NCBI GenBank assembly: GCA_002316215.1
Contig: DCDB01000268.1
Span: 1-6,546 of the forward strand
Reading direction: 5' to 3'
DNA: 6,546 bases
DNA from: Lachnospiraceae bacterium UBA1066
GTDB lineage: Bacteria; Bacillota; Clostridia; Lachnospirales; Lachnospiraceae
Shown here piece after piece: positions 1-5,523 of this stretch (the first letter of the stretch is position 1; each line of letters begins with the position of its first letter). A program made the translations under genes and the position numbers. A model generated the notes under the pieces. The model was not told the DNA's origin and did not search any database. It saw nothing but the letters and a program-made list of their open reading frames with translations.

Positions 1-17
1 TTAACGTTGGGACAGTA

Positions 18-34
18 GTGTTTTAAAAAAACAC
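18..34. repeat. Short AT-rich inverted repeat downstream of the 118-aa gene
   Basis: GTGTTTT (18-24) and AAAACAC (28-34) are perfect 7-base arms around AAA. It lies about 20 bases past the stop of the leftward gene and might act as a weak terminator. No T-run follows it on the minus strand, and the stem has only two G-C pairs, so the terminator role is doubtful. Confidence 0.3.
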
Positions 35-53
35 ATACATATTCGCCTTTTAA

Positions 54-410
54 TTACTCTTGCGAGAGCTCTCCTTGCTGGATAATGAGATTTGATAGCC
101 ATTTTGCGACATCTTCAAGATTCACTTCGGACGCGGAGATCCCCTTGAAATTCGCATAACGTTCCATGGCCAGGGCAAAGCATGAGGTTGCTTCCTGGAT
201 GAATTCGAGGGTATCTACACGGCCGACATTCCAGAGGCGTTTATGGGCATCCAGGAATGCTTTGAAGGAATTGTTTATCAGAGTAGTTTTTTTTGTGTCA
301 TCAAGATGGGAGCGTTTATAATCGATTACCGCCTGATCGAAATCGAGCCAGGTTTCCTTTGAAACATAGATTCCTTGTTTAATATAATTAATCTTATCAT
401 TATCGCCCAT
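54..410 (-). CDS. Hypothetical protein, 118 aa, possible ribbon-helix-helix N-terminus
   Basis: I do not recognise this protein. The ATG at 410 is chosen because an AAGGAG ribosome binding site (418-423) lies 7 bases upstream. The open frame continues to an ATG at 473, but that extension runs through a palindrome and has no binding site. The protein is soluble, with no signal peptide or membrane segment, and looks mostly helical. Its start, a short beta-like stretch (IKQGIYVSKE, about residues 9-18) followed by two helices (TWLDFDQAVIDYK, then TTLINNSFKAFLDAHKRL), is reminiscent of ribbon-helix-helix DNA-binding proteins. The charged insert between the helices is longer than usual, so this is a weak inference. 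The rest (about 60-118) resembles nothing I know. It is transcribed away from the integrase, and its putative promoter overlaps the 13-bp inverted repeat at 436-473, which would suit an autoregulator. The reading frame is well supported; the function is unknown. Confidence 0.75.
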   Translation of the reverse strand: MGDNDKINYIKQGIYVSKETWLDFDQAVIDYKRSHLDDTKKTTLINNSFKAFLDAHKRLWNVGRVDTLEFIQEATSCFALAMERYANFKGISASEVNLEDVAKWLSNLIIQQGELSQE

Positions 411-432
411 ATTGGATCTCCTTATGTAGTTA

Positions 433-462
433 ATTATGTTAAATAATGTATCGTCATGTGCA
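433..462 (-). promoter_or_regulatory. Possible promoter of the 118-aa gene
   Basis: Reading leftward, TGCACA (457-462, 4 of 6 to the -35 consensus) is followed after 18 bases by CATAAT (433-438, 5 of 6 to the -10 consensus). Transcription would start near 426, just before the AAGGAG site at 418-423. Both boxes fall inside or at the edge of the inverted repeat at 436-473, so a protein bound there would block the promoter. Evidence is match to consensus only; the region is AT-rich, so chance matches are likely. Confidence 0.35.
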
Positions 463-473
463 TTATTTAACAT
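436..473. repeat. Perfect 13-bp inverted repeat with 12-base spacer; candidate operator or recombination site
   Basis: ATGTTAAATAATG (436-448) is perfectly complementary to CATTATTTAACAT (461-473). A 12-base spacer lies between the arms. A further 12-bp perfect palindrome, AACATTAATGTT (469-480), overlaps the right arm. Two 13-bp arms around a short spacer is the general design of a tyrosine-recombinase crossover site, although the 12-base spacer is longer than the usual 6 to 8. It is equally consistent with a dimeric repressor operator over the promoter of the 118-aa gene. Confidence 0.6.
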
Positions 474-572
474 TAATGTTTAACCATAACAATAGTATTT
501 ATATTATTTACCATCATATGCTCTTTCAAGCAATTGTTTTCCTAATACACCTAGCTAACCATCAAAATATCG

Positions 573-606
573 CCACTGTCGATAAGCCATATCTTAACGA
601 CAGTGG
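573..606. repeat. Interrupted hairpin (9 + 4 bp stem, 6-base loop)
   Basis: CCACTGTCG (573-581) pairs perfectly with CGACAGTGG (598-606). Inside, after a single A-A mismatch, TAAG (583-586) pairs with CTTA (593-596) around a CCATAT loop. The stem is much richer in G and C than its surroundings. The neighbouring genes are transcribed away from it on both sides, so a terminator function is unlikely. Imperfect outer words GCTAAC (554-559) and GTTAAC (626-631) flank it roughly symmetrically. A protein-binding or recombination site is a reasonable inference. Confidence 0.6.
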
Positions 607-707
607 TTTTGGGAGTCAGAATACAGTTAACCCACGTTTACTGATTAAATAAATTATGATTGCTAATCAATTTAATTATTTCGATTGATACCATATTTAA
701 TGTTTAT

Positions 708-724
708 ATCATTATGCTAATGAT
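708..724. repeat. 7-3-7 palindrome upstream of integrase
   Basis: ATCATTA (708-714) and TAATGAT (718-724) are perfect inverted arms around TGC, about 125 bases before the integrase start. It could be a regulator or integrase-arm site. AT-rich DNA produces such symmetry by chance fairly easily, so support is moderate. Confidence 0.35.
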
Positions 725-781
725 GGAGATTATTAGATTAGTCGGTATTTAGTTAATGTTATTATTGTATGTTGTCGATAG

Positions 782-796
782 TATAACCAGGTTATA
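782..796. promoter_or_regulatory. 15-bp palindrome, candidate operator for the integrase
   Basis: TATAACC (782-788) and GGTTATA (790-796) are perfect inverted arms around a single A, about 50 bases before the integrase start. The palindrome overlaps two TATAAC words (782-787 and 793-798) that could serve as -10 boxes. The second has TTGTCG (772-777) 15 bases upstream as a poor -35. A TTGACA (802-807) lies just downstream. A compact palindrome over promoter-like words is typical of an operator; no binding protein can be named. Confidence 0.4.
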
Positions 797-848
797 ACTA
801 ATTGACAGTTAATCAGGACAATGATACTTGATCAATAAGGAGACAAAC

Positions 849-1994
849 ATGTATCTCATCAAAAAGGAAACGCTACCGGCCAGCACATACCTCGACGAAA
901 TGACCATCAATCAGATAGCAGATTTCCAAAATAATAAGTATGCCGAGAACACCAAGGCAGCATACGTTCAAGATATCGAATATTTCGCTGCCTGGCTGAA
1001 TGCCGCTTGTGGTGAGAAGTTCATCCCGCAGCCCTTACCCAGGGAACGTCTCGCCCCTGGTGAGGTTGCCCTCCCCCTACCTATCGATCTCCTAAAGAAG
1101 TACATCAGCAACCACCTGAAGGGCCTCGAGCCCGAGGTGGACCGTATCCTCTGCACACCCGTGCTCCTTAAAAACGGCAAGACTGTCACCTACAAGGCAA
1201 ATCCCGGGCCCCTGAGCCTGGCCACCGTGGAGCGCCGCCTTGCTGCATTGTCCGTACTGCATACTGTCAAAGGGTTTAAAGGCTACAACAATCCTTGTCG
1301 AGACCCTGAAATACGGGAATTCTTCACACTCTACAGGAGAGAATACGGCGATATGCAGAAGCAGAGTCTCCCCATTACCGAGGATATTTTGAACCAGATG
1401 ATGGACGCAACCGATGACAGCCTCACTGGTATTCGGGATCGAGCATTGCTCGCCTTCGGTTGGGCCACGGGTGGCCGTCGTCGCTCGGAGATATGCTCCG
1501 CAACTTTCGAACGGCTCATAAGGACTGGTGATGGGTATGTCTATCGTGCCGGAAAATCGAAGACCAACCAGAAGGGGGAAAATAAGGAGTTTCCCCTAAA
1601 GGGGGATGCCGCGGCCATCCTCGACGAGTGGCTGAAGGCCCTTGAAAAGCTCAGTATCACTTCTGGCCCCCTTTTTCGCGGTATCGACCAGACGGGTAAG
1701 GTGAGCAATAACCCCCTCTTCCCGACCTCAGTGAACTACATCGTGAAGAAGCTCATCAGGAAGATCGGCCTCGAAGATACAAAGTATTCGGCACACAGCC
1801 TCCGGTCCGGTTTTGCAACAGAGAGTGGTATCAAGAACATCCCCGAGCAAGATGCCATGGCTCTTACGGATCACAAGGACGTTGCAACCTTCCGACGATA
1901 CCGACGCCTGGGCAGTGTGCTCAACAATCCTGGGGCGAACATTTTCACTCGGAAAAAGTCGGCCCAAGGGGTGATATCCAATGAGCACTTATAA
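849..1994 (+). CDS. Tyrosine recombinase / site-specific integrase, 381 aa
   Basis: A phage-type integrase that would cut and rejoin DNA at attachment sites through a tyrosine-DNA intermediate. The ATG at 849 is chosen because AAGGAG (837-842) sits 6 bases upstream; an in-frame TTG at 828 lies ahead of that site. The N-terminal core-binding region spans about residues 15-165 (with NTKAAYVQDIEYFAAWL near 35-50), and the catalytic domain about 175-355. Visible active-site residues are Arg211 (in GRRRSE), a lysine near 236-238 (KSKTNQK), His316 and Arg319 (HSLR), His342 (DHKD) and the nucleophile Tyr351 (FRRYRR). The 9-residue His-to-Tyr spacing is normal for the family. All catalytic positions are present, so it should be active. 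Its length is ordinary for island integrases. It stands alone on the plus strand, preceded by palindromes that may be its sites. The exact subfamily and target site cannot be told. Confidence 0.95.
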   Translation: MYLIKKETLPASTYLDEMTINQIADFQNNKYAENTKAAYVQDIEYFAAWLNAACGEKFIPQPLPRERLAPGEVALPLPIDLLKKYISNHLKGLEPEVDRILCTPVLLKNGKTVTYKANPGPLSLATVERRLAALSVLHTVKGFKGYNNPCRDPEIREFFTLYRREYGDMQKQSLPITEDILNQMMDATDDSLTGIRDRALLAFGWATGGRRRSEICSATFERLIRTGDGYVYRAGKSKTNQKGENKEFPLKGDAAAILDEWLKALEKLSITSGPLFRGIDQTGKVSNNPLFPTSVNYIVKKLIRKIGLEDTKYSAHSLRSGFATESGIKNIPEQDAMALTDHKDVATFRRYRRLGSVLNNPGANIFTRKKSAQGVISNEHL

Positions 1995-2077
1995 TGCCTC
2001 TGATAGCTCTGATGTTAACGCCCACTATTTGATGATTTGATGCTGGTCCTAGTAATTGTGTTATAAAGGGAGTAGCT

Positions 2078-2248
2078 ATGAATGAACGTGTTTCAATAAT
2101 ACCTGTCGTCTACTTAATCTGCATCGCCATTACCTTTTGGATGGTTTACTTTTTTATTACGAGTGCGAGCGAACGAATCAATCCTTTGGAAAAAAACGGT
2201 GAGTTGGAACTAAAATCCCAAACTTCACAGGTATTGATGATAAGGTAA
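2078..2248 (+). CDS. Small single-pass membrane protein, 56 aa, unknown function
   Basis: A short open frame begins at ATG 2078, with an AAAGGGAG ribosome binding site (2065-2072) 5 bases upstream. It ends at TAA 2246-2248. After a short N-terminal stretch (MNERVS), residues about 7-28 form one strongly hydrophobic helix (IIPVVYLICIAITFWMVYFF). A polar, charged tail of about 28 residues follows, containing ASERINPLEKNGELELK. This is the pattern of an N-terminal signal anchor with a small exposed tail, placing it in the cytoplasmic membrane. It lies 83 bases after the integrase in the same direction and could share its transcript. I recognise no family. Small membrane proteins occur in defence, toxin-antitoxin and phage modules, but nothing here points to one of these. 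The good binding site and clean hydrophobic profile support a real gene. Confidence 0.5.
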   Translation: MNERVSIIPVVYLICIAITFWMVYFFITSASERINPLEKNGELELKSQTSQVLMIR

Positions 2249-2281
2249 GGTGAATAGCATGTATTAGGTTTTCAATTCTCC

Positions 2282-2306
2282 AACTTAAAGGGCATGTATT
2301 TAAGTT
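2282..2306 (+). terminator. AT-rich hairpin after the small membrane protein, possible terminator
   Basis: AACTTAAA (2282-2289) and TTTAAGTT (2299-2306) form a perfect 8-bp stem with a 9-base loop, about 35 bases past the stop of the rightward small gene. It is followed by TTAT and further AT-rich DNA rather than a clean T-run. The stem holds only one G-C pair, so termination would be weak. The remaining DNA to 2508 shows no supportable gene. Confidence 0.3.
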
Positions 2307-2508
2307 TTATTATTATATAAACATTTTGTGCCACTTAAAAAATGACCGCCCATTGCCACGATTTTGGACCCAAGATACCTCATCAACTATCTTAATCACC
2401 GATGACAGTATGTTTCCGTAGTGTATCTTCTAAGCAAATGCCTGAGGAGTTTGAACGGCGAATCAATAAGGTCAGCAGAAAGATGTCTCAGGTGGTCTCT
2501 TTCTCTTG

Positions 2509-2533
2509 AAAAATCGAACTTTTCCTAGTTCAA
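2509..2533 (-). terminator. Rho-independent terminator of the restriction-modification operon
   Basis: Read leftward, TTGAACT (2527-2533) pairs with AGTTCGA (2514-2520, one G-U pair) around an AGGAAA loop and is followed at once by five T (2509-2513). It starts two bases beyond the endonuclease stop codon. Position, stem and T-run all fit an intrinsic terminator, although the stem is short. Confidence 0.6.
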
Positions 2534-2535
2534 GC

Positions 2536-3609
2536 TCAAGATGTCCATTCGGTAGGTGTAAGGGGAATCTCTTGTGTCTCACCCAGCCATATAAGGAGAT
2601 CAGGTTCAGCCATACACCATATGAGACTATCAACGGCTATTCCAGAAAACCTTCTTTTCAGGGGAGTTGCATTTCTATGCTCAAAAGCTGAGACAAAAGC
2701 AACATTCCGTCGCTCGTAACCAGCGGCATCCGTCATTCTCAGAATGTCCGCCTTCCTTGCCTCAGTAACCGGCCCATCCGAATAGACAATTTCGATAAAT
2801 AGCAAAAGGGTTTGCTCCCGACCCAAATCCGCAAGGGCCATATCTGGAAGGAGCCGTTGCTGGTCGATAGGTAGTCCTAGATCTCTCATCAATCTATCAT
2901 CCTGCAAGACAACATGATTACCACTTTCGCTTATCCATAAGACGGCCGGCTTTATAAGAAACCGAGAGGCAAACTCCTCGATCACTGCCTTAGCAATAAC
3001 AGAACTCCCTCCAGCAGCCAGATAGCGCCGCTCTCCATTAGGTAAGGTCACTTGGACTGATGCTTCGGAAGGTTGTCGCTCCCTCATAATCCGCACACGG
3101 GCCAACTCTGAAGCCGAAAGATAGCGTTTCTGCCATTGTAAAGCCTGGTCATCAAATTCTTTCTCAGGCAGTAAGAAAAGTCGAGCAAAATGCTCTCGTA
3201 AAGAGTATCTTCCTCTACTGCTGGTTACCGGTACTGAGGAATCGACAATAACCGCACCCTTGGATACGAGGCCTTCCTTTAGATTTTCATCCCTGATTTG
3301 CTCTCTGGAGTTATCCGCATACCACCTTTTGCCTTCAATAACATAATTTTTTCGTAGGCAATTCATCAAGAAGGCTTTACGACTAGTCTCGTCTTGTTTA
3401 GCATATTGCTCATCAGTGAATCTATATACATGCTGTGGTGCTAAATACACTCCACTGCCCTCAACGGCATCGATGTAAATCATGACAAAAATTGTTTTGG
3501 CTGTCGATTCACGGATTACATATTTTCGGTCTGATATCCCCTCTGGAAATATTATGGCAAGTCGCCTTTGAATATCCGCTATCTCTGGAAGAGGTGCTTT
3601 TGCAAACAT
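2536..3609 (-). CDS. BsuBI/PstI-family type II restriction endonuclease, 357 aa
   Basis: A type II endonuclease expected to cut unmethylated DNA at a short palindrome. The characterised relatives BsuBI and PstI recognise CTGCAG; whether this enzyme does is inferred. The N-terminal half shows the family's conserved block WYADNSREQIRDE (about 96-108) followed by GAVIVDS and SSRGRYSLREHFARLF (130-145). The C-terminal catalytic domain (about 200-340) carries LLPDMALADLG (Asp256), FIEIVYSDGP (Glu273, 271-280) and VTEARK (281-286), a PD-(D/E)XK-type arrangement. The final WCMAEPD (331-337) is also family-typical, so the protein appears complete, slightly longer than the roughly 320 residues of the known enzymes. 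The ATG at 3609 has AAAGGAG (3620-3626) 10 bases upstream and lies inside the methyltransferase gene, in another frame. Translation is probably coupled to it, and a terminator follows the stop directly. Confidence 0.93.
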   Translation of the reverse strand: MFAKAPLPEIADIQRRLAIIFPEGISDRKYVIRESTAKTIFVMIYIDAVEGSGVYLAPQHVYRFTDEQYAKQDETSRKAFLMNCLRKNYVIEGKRWYADNSREQIRDENLKEGLVSKGAVIVDSSVPVTSSRGRYSLREHFARLFLLPEKEFDDQALQWQKRYLSASELARVRIMRERQPSEASVQVTLPNGERRYLAAGGSSVIAKAVIEEFASRFLIKPAVLWISESGNHVVLQDDRLMRDLGLPIDQQRLLPDMALADLGREQTLLLFIEIVYSDGPVTEARKADILRMTDAAGYERRNVAFVSAFEHRNATPLKRRFSGIAVDSLIWCMAEPDLLIWLGETQEIPLTPTEWTS

Positions 3610-5317
3610 TGAAATACATCTCCTTTATGGCCATTTCTATTGTTTTTTTACTGGCTCCTTGAGCCAGCAATTTTTCAAGACGCTCGCACTCTGTCGGTGA
3701 AGGAAGCGGCATAGATTCCAATTCATAAGCCGATACCGCCACCGAACCATTAATGCACCGAAAAATCTGATCAACAATTTCACTATTTAGAAGTCTAGCT
3801 ATGACCTTCAATGAAGCTTTGGGAGTTTTCCCTGGGATGGGCCGAATCATATTAAGATGATTTTCTATGCTGACAGCACCACCATGCCTTTCAATGAAAT
3901 CCTGATTTAACTCAGCGGCTATAAGCCTCCGTTTTTGTTCAAGCGCTGTCGTCCTCTGTAACAGAACACAGGCGTTCTTTACTACATTGGGGTCTCTTGG
4001 CCCCTGCGGTTTGTACCAAAGTACATGATTGCGGCCGGTTGCCTTAAAAGTAAAAGCCCCGGATCCTTCAGGATCAACGCACTCTGCCCAAATCAGCGGG
4101 ATTGCTCCGTTGTCTTTTAAGGCGAACAGTCTTTCTTTGTGTCGGTTCCATACTAAAGGACCGGTTGATACTGTGTACCCCAAATCAGATAGTCGATAAG
4201 GCGATTGGCGGGAGAGATAAGCCAGTTCTGATTGGGCAGGGTTTCGTGGCAAGATCCAAGGCTCTTCTGGATTGGATGGCAACGTATAAGATCCATTTTC
4301 CTTGACTTCCAGTTTTCCAGTCTCCATAACCGACAGATAAGAGACTTGGATTAGTGTTTTTTCTGTTTGTTTTTTGTAAACAGCAAGAAGAGCTTCCTGA
4401 AGAACATCGGCGAACACACCTTCCCGATGTTCGATTAAATCAATCGCCAAAGGAGGCGTTTCTCTAACTAAAACGCTTCGGAGGGCCTTGAAGTACTGTC
4501 CTCCAAGAAAACTGGTTGGTGTGACGTATGCTATTATTCCACCAGGCCTTACCAGTCTCGTGGCTAAATCCGTAAAAAGACCATAAAGATTGGCATGGCC
4601 ATATAGACTTCTCTTCCATTTCTTCCGATCTTCGGGATTGAGCTTGACCTTGCCATACGGAGGATTACCTATCACCAAGTCAAACCTTGAATAAAGCGAT
4701 TCTTTTGTTTGCAAGCTATCGCCTATTTTTACGAGACTCCCCAAACAACGGTTATTCGCTGCGATTAAATCATCTTGTAGGGCAATCTCAACAAAGATTT
4801 GAGAGATCCAGGCACTAAAAGGATCGATCTCTAAGCCTAGTAAATGTTCTTCAATGTGTGCCAACCTCTTTGCAGGCGTCAGGTGAGATAACGCTGCTTT
4901 CATGCACATCGCCACGGGTGCTAGAAAAGCCCCGCCGCCACATGCTGGGTCCACCACTCGAGCCGTTGACCAGTCAACTCCCGCCTGTTCTGCCAGATTC
5001 AGCAATCGTTCTACCAAGGCCGGTGGCGTATAAAATACTCCATGCTTGCTTCGATAATCATCAGGAAGCATGACAGCATATGTTGTGCCGATCAAATATC
5101 CTGCCATCTGGTAATCCAAAGACGCAGCAAGTCTTCCCATTTCGACGGCTAGGGGATCATCCAAAGGAGCAACAGGAGAAGGTTTAGTCTCTGGGAAATA
5201 TGATGATAAAATTGCTGCCAAAAATCTTCTTGAGTAATCGAGGGGGTTCTTTTGTTTTGCAGCCATCGCCTTAGCTTTATTCCGAAACAAAACAAAATTG
5301 GCAATTCGATCAGTCAT
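3509..5317 (-). CDS. Type II N6-adenine DNA methyltransferase, 602 aa (cognate to BsuBI/PstI-type endonuclease)
   Basis: It should transfer a methyl group from S-adenosylmethionine to adenine N6 in the site cut by the adjacent endonuclease, protecting host DNA. Motifs run in gamma-class order: motif X (HGVFYTPPALVERLL, 92-106), motif I DPACGGGAF (123-131), GLEIDP (161-166), catalytic NPPYGK (218-223), and a C-terminal target-recognition region ending in INGSVAVSAYELESMPLP (523-539), typical of Eco57I-like and PstI-like enzymes. At 602 residues it is longer than the roughly 500 of M.PstI and M.BsuBI. The last 33 residues (570-602) are read from the start of the endonuclease gene and look unlike family sequence. 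The start at 5317 is the first ATG but has no well-placed ribosome binding site; Met18 (5266) is an alternative with no better site. Order, overlap and orientation indicate an M-then-R operon. Confidence 0.93.
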   Translation of the reverse strand: MTDRIANFVLFRNKAKAMAAKQKNPLDYSRRFLAAILSSYFPETKPSPVAPLDDPLAVEMGRLAASLDYQMAGYLIGTTYAVMLPDDYRSKHGVFYTPPALVERLLNLAEQAGVDWSTARVVDPACGGGAFLAPVAMCMKAALSHLTPAKRLAHIEEHLLGLEIDPFSAWISQIFVEIALQDDLIAANNRCLGSLVKIGDSLQTKESLYSRFDLVIGNPPYGKVKLNPEDRKKWKRSLYGHANLYGLFTDLATRLVRPGGIIAYVTPTSFLGGQYFKALRSVLVRETPPLAIDLIEHREGVFADVLQEALLAVYKKQTEKTLIQVSYLSVMETGKLEVKENGSYTLPSNPEEPWILPRNPAQSELAYLSRQSPYRLSDLGYTVSTGPLVWNRHKERLFALKDNGAIPLIWAECVDPEGSGAFTFKATGRNHVLWYKPQGPRDPNVVKNACVLLQRTTALEQKRRLIAAELNQDFIERHGGAVSIENHLNMIRPIPGKTPKASLKVIARLLNSEIVDQIFRCINGSVAVSAYELESMPLPSPTECERLEKLLAQGASKKTIEMAIKEMYFNVCKSTSSRDSGYSKATCHNISRGDIRPKICNP

Positions 5318-5325
5318 AGCTAATG

Positions 5326-5352
5326 ATTATCCTTTATCACTTTAAGGGTCAA
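5326..5352 (-). promoter_or_regulatory. Putative methyltransferase promoter, possibly giving a leaderless mRNA
   Basis: Reading leftward, TTGACC (5347-5352, 5 of 6 to consensus) is followed after 15 bases by GATAAT (5326-5331, 5 of 6). Only 8 bases separate the -10 box from the methyltransferase ATG at 5317, so transcription would begin at or next to the start codon. The nearest Shine-Dalgarno-like word (AAAGGA) lies within the promoter spacer and would not be transcribed. The 15-base spacer is short of the ideal 17, which lowers confidence. Confidence 0.4.
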
Positions 5353-5376
5353 TGAATTTTACCAGCATTCATATTG

Positions 5377-5463
5377 CTATTCCCGCATATTTGTGACTGA
5401 ATGTTCCTTAGGTTGCCTGCAATTACTTAGCAATCGCTTAACACCTAATAGTCGCAACCACAT
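5377..5463 (-). CDS. Possible 28-aa small ORF upstream of the methyltransferase
   Basis: In the 206-base gap between the IHF-like gene and the methyltransferase, an ATG at 5463 is preceded by a strong GGAGG (5470-5474) with 6-base spacing. The frame runs 28 codons to TAG (5377-5379). The peptide is short and basic (MWLRLLGVKRLL at its start), with no recognisable family. It ends 59 bases before the methyltransferase start. It could be a leader peptide or a chance frame behind a purine run. Only the ribosome binding site supports it. Confidence 0.25.
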   Translation of the reverse strand: MWLRLLGVKRLLSNCRQPKEHSVTNMRE

Positions 5464-5499
5464 CTTCCCCCTCCACTCTGACATATATCGGCCAAATAG

Positions 5500-5505
5500 C
5501 TGCAG
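5500..5505. other. CTGCAG (PstI/BsuBI) site upstream of the methyltransferase
   Basis: This is the only CTGCAG I find in the window by eye. It lies just after the IHF-like stop codon, about 180 bases upstream of the methyltransferase start. If the local restriction-modification system has PstI specificity, this would be a substrate for both enzymes beside their own genes. One site in 6.5 kb is close to chance expectation. Confidence 0.5.
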
Positions 5506-5523
5506 AGAGAGGAGCTGTGATAA

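Larger units (their letters stand above)
411..848. other. AT-rich, palindrome-dense intergenic region between divergent genes
   Basis: These 438 bases separate the leftward 118-aa gene from the rightward integrase and contain no convincing gene. They are clearly richer in A and T than the flanking genes. They hold a 13-bp inverted repeat (436-473), an interrupted hairpin (573-606), a 7-3-7 palindrome (708-724), a 7-1-7 palindrome (782-796), and repeated TTAAC/GTTAA words throughout. Divergent promoters must lie here. In an integrase-bearing element this is also a natural place for integrase arm or core sites and operators. That role is inferred from position and symmetry only. Confidence 0.6.

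Noticed and set aside
417..444. A dif-like XerCD site
   Set aside because: Only the XerD-type half (TTATGTTAAAT) matches; the expected XerC half on its left is not present.
554..631. Integron attC site
   Set aside because: The outer words do not fit the RYYYAAC/GTTRRRY consensus and stand 13 and 19 bases from the stem, much more than in attC. The integrase also shows no specific reason to be called IntI. Kept only as an unexplained hairpin.
446..652. 68-codon rightward frame in the intergenic region
   Set aside because: It lies across AT-rich palindromic DNA, has no ribosome binding site, overlaps the left promoter region, and its translation (low complexity, rich in His, Ile and Asn) looks non-coding.
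802..828. Promoter TTGACA (802-807) with GATACT (823-828) for the integrase
   Set aside because: The -35 is perfect but the spacer is 15 bases and transcription would start at about the ribosome binding site, leaving almost no leader. Not listed as a feature.
1981..2040. 19-codon frame overlapping the integrase stop
   Set aside because: Very short, with a poorly spaced ribosome binding site; its repetitive sequence follows from the CTCTGAT direct repeat.
2402..2509. 35-codon rightward frame ahead of the endonuclease terminator
   Set aside because: No ribosome binding site, no recognisable motif, and it runs into the terminator of the opposite-strand operon.
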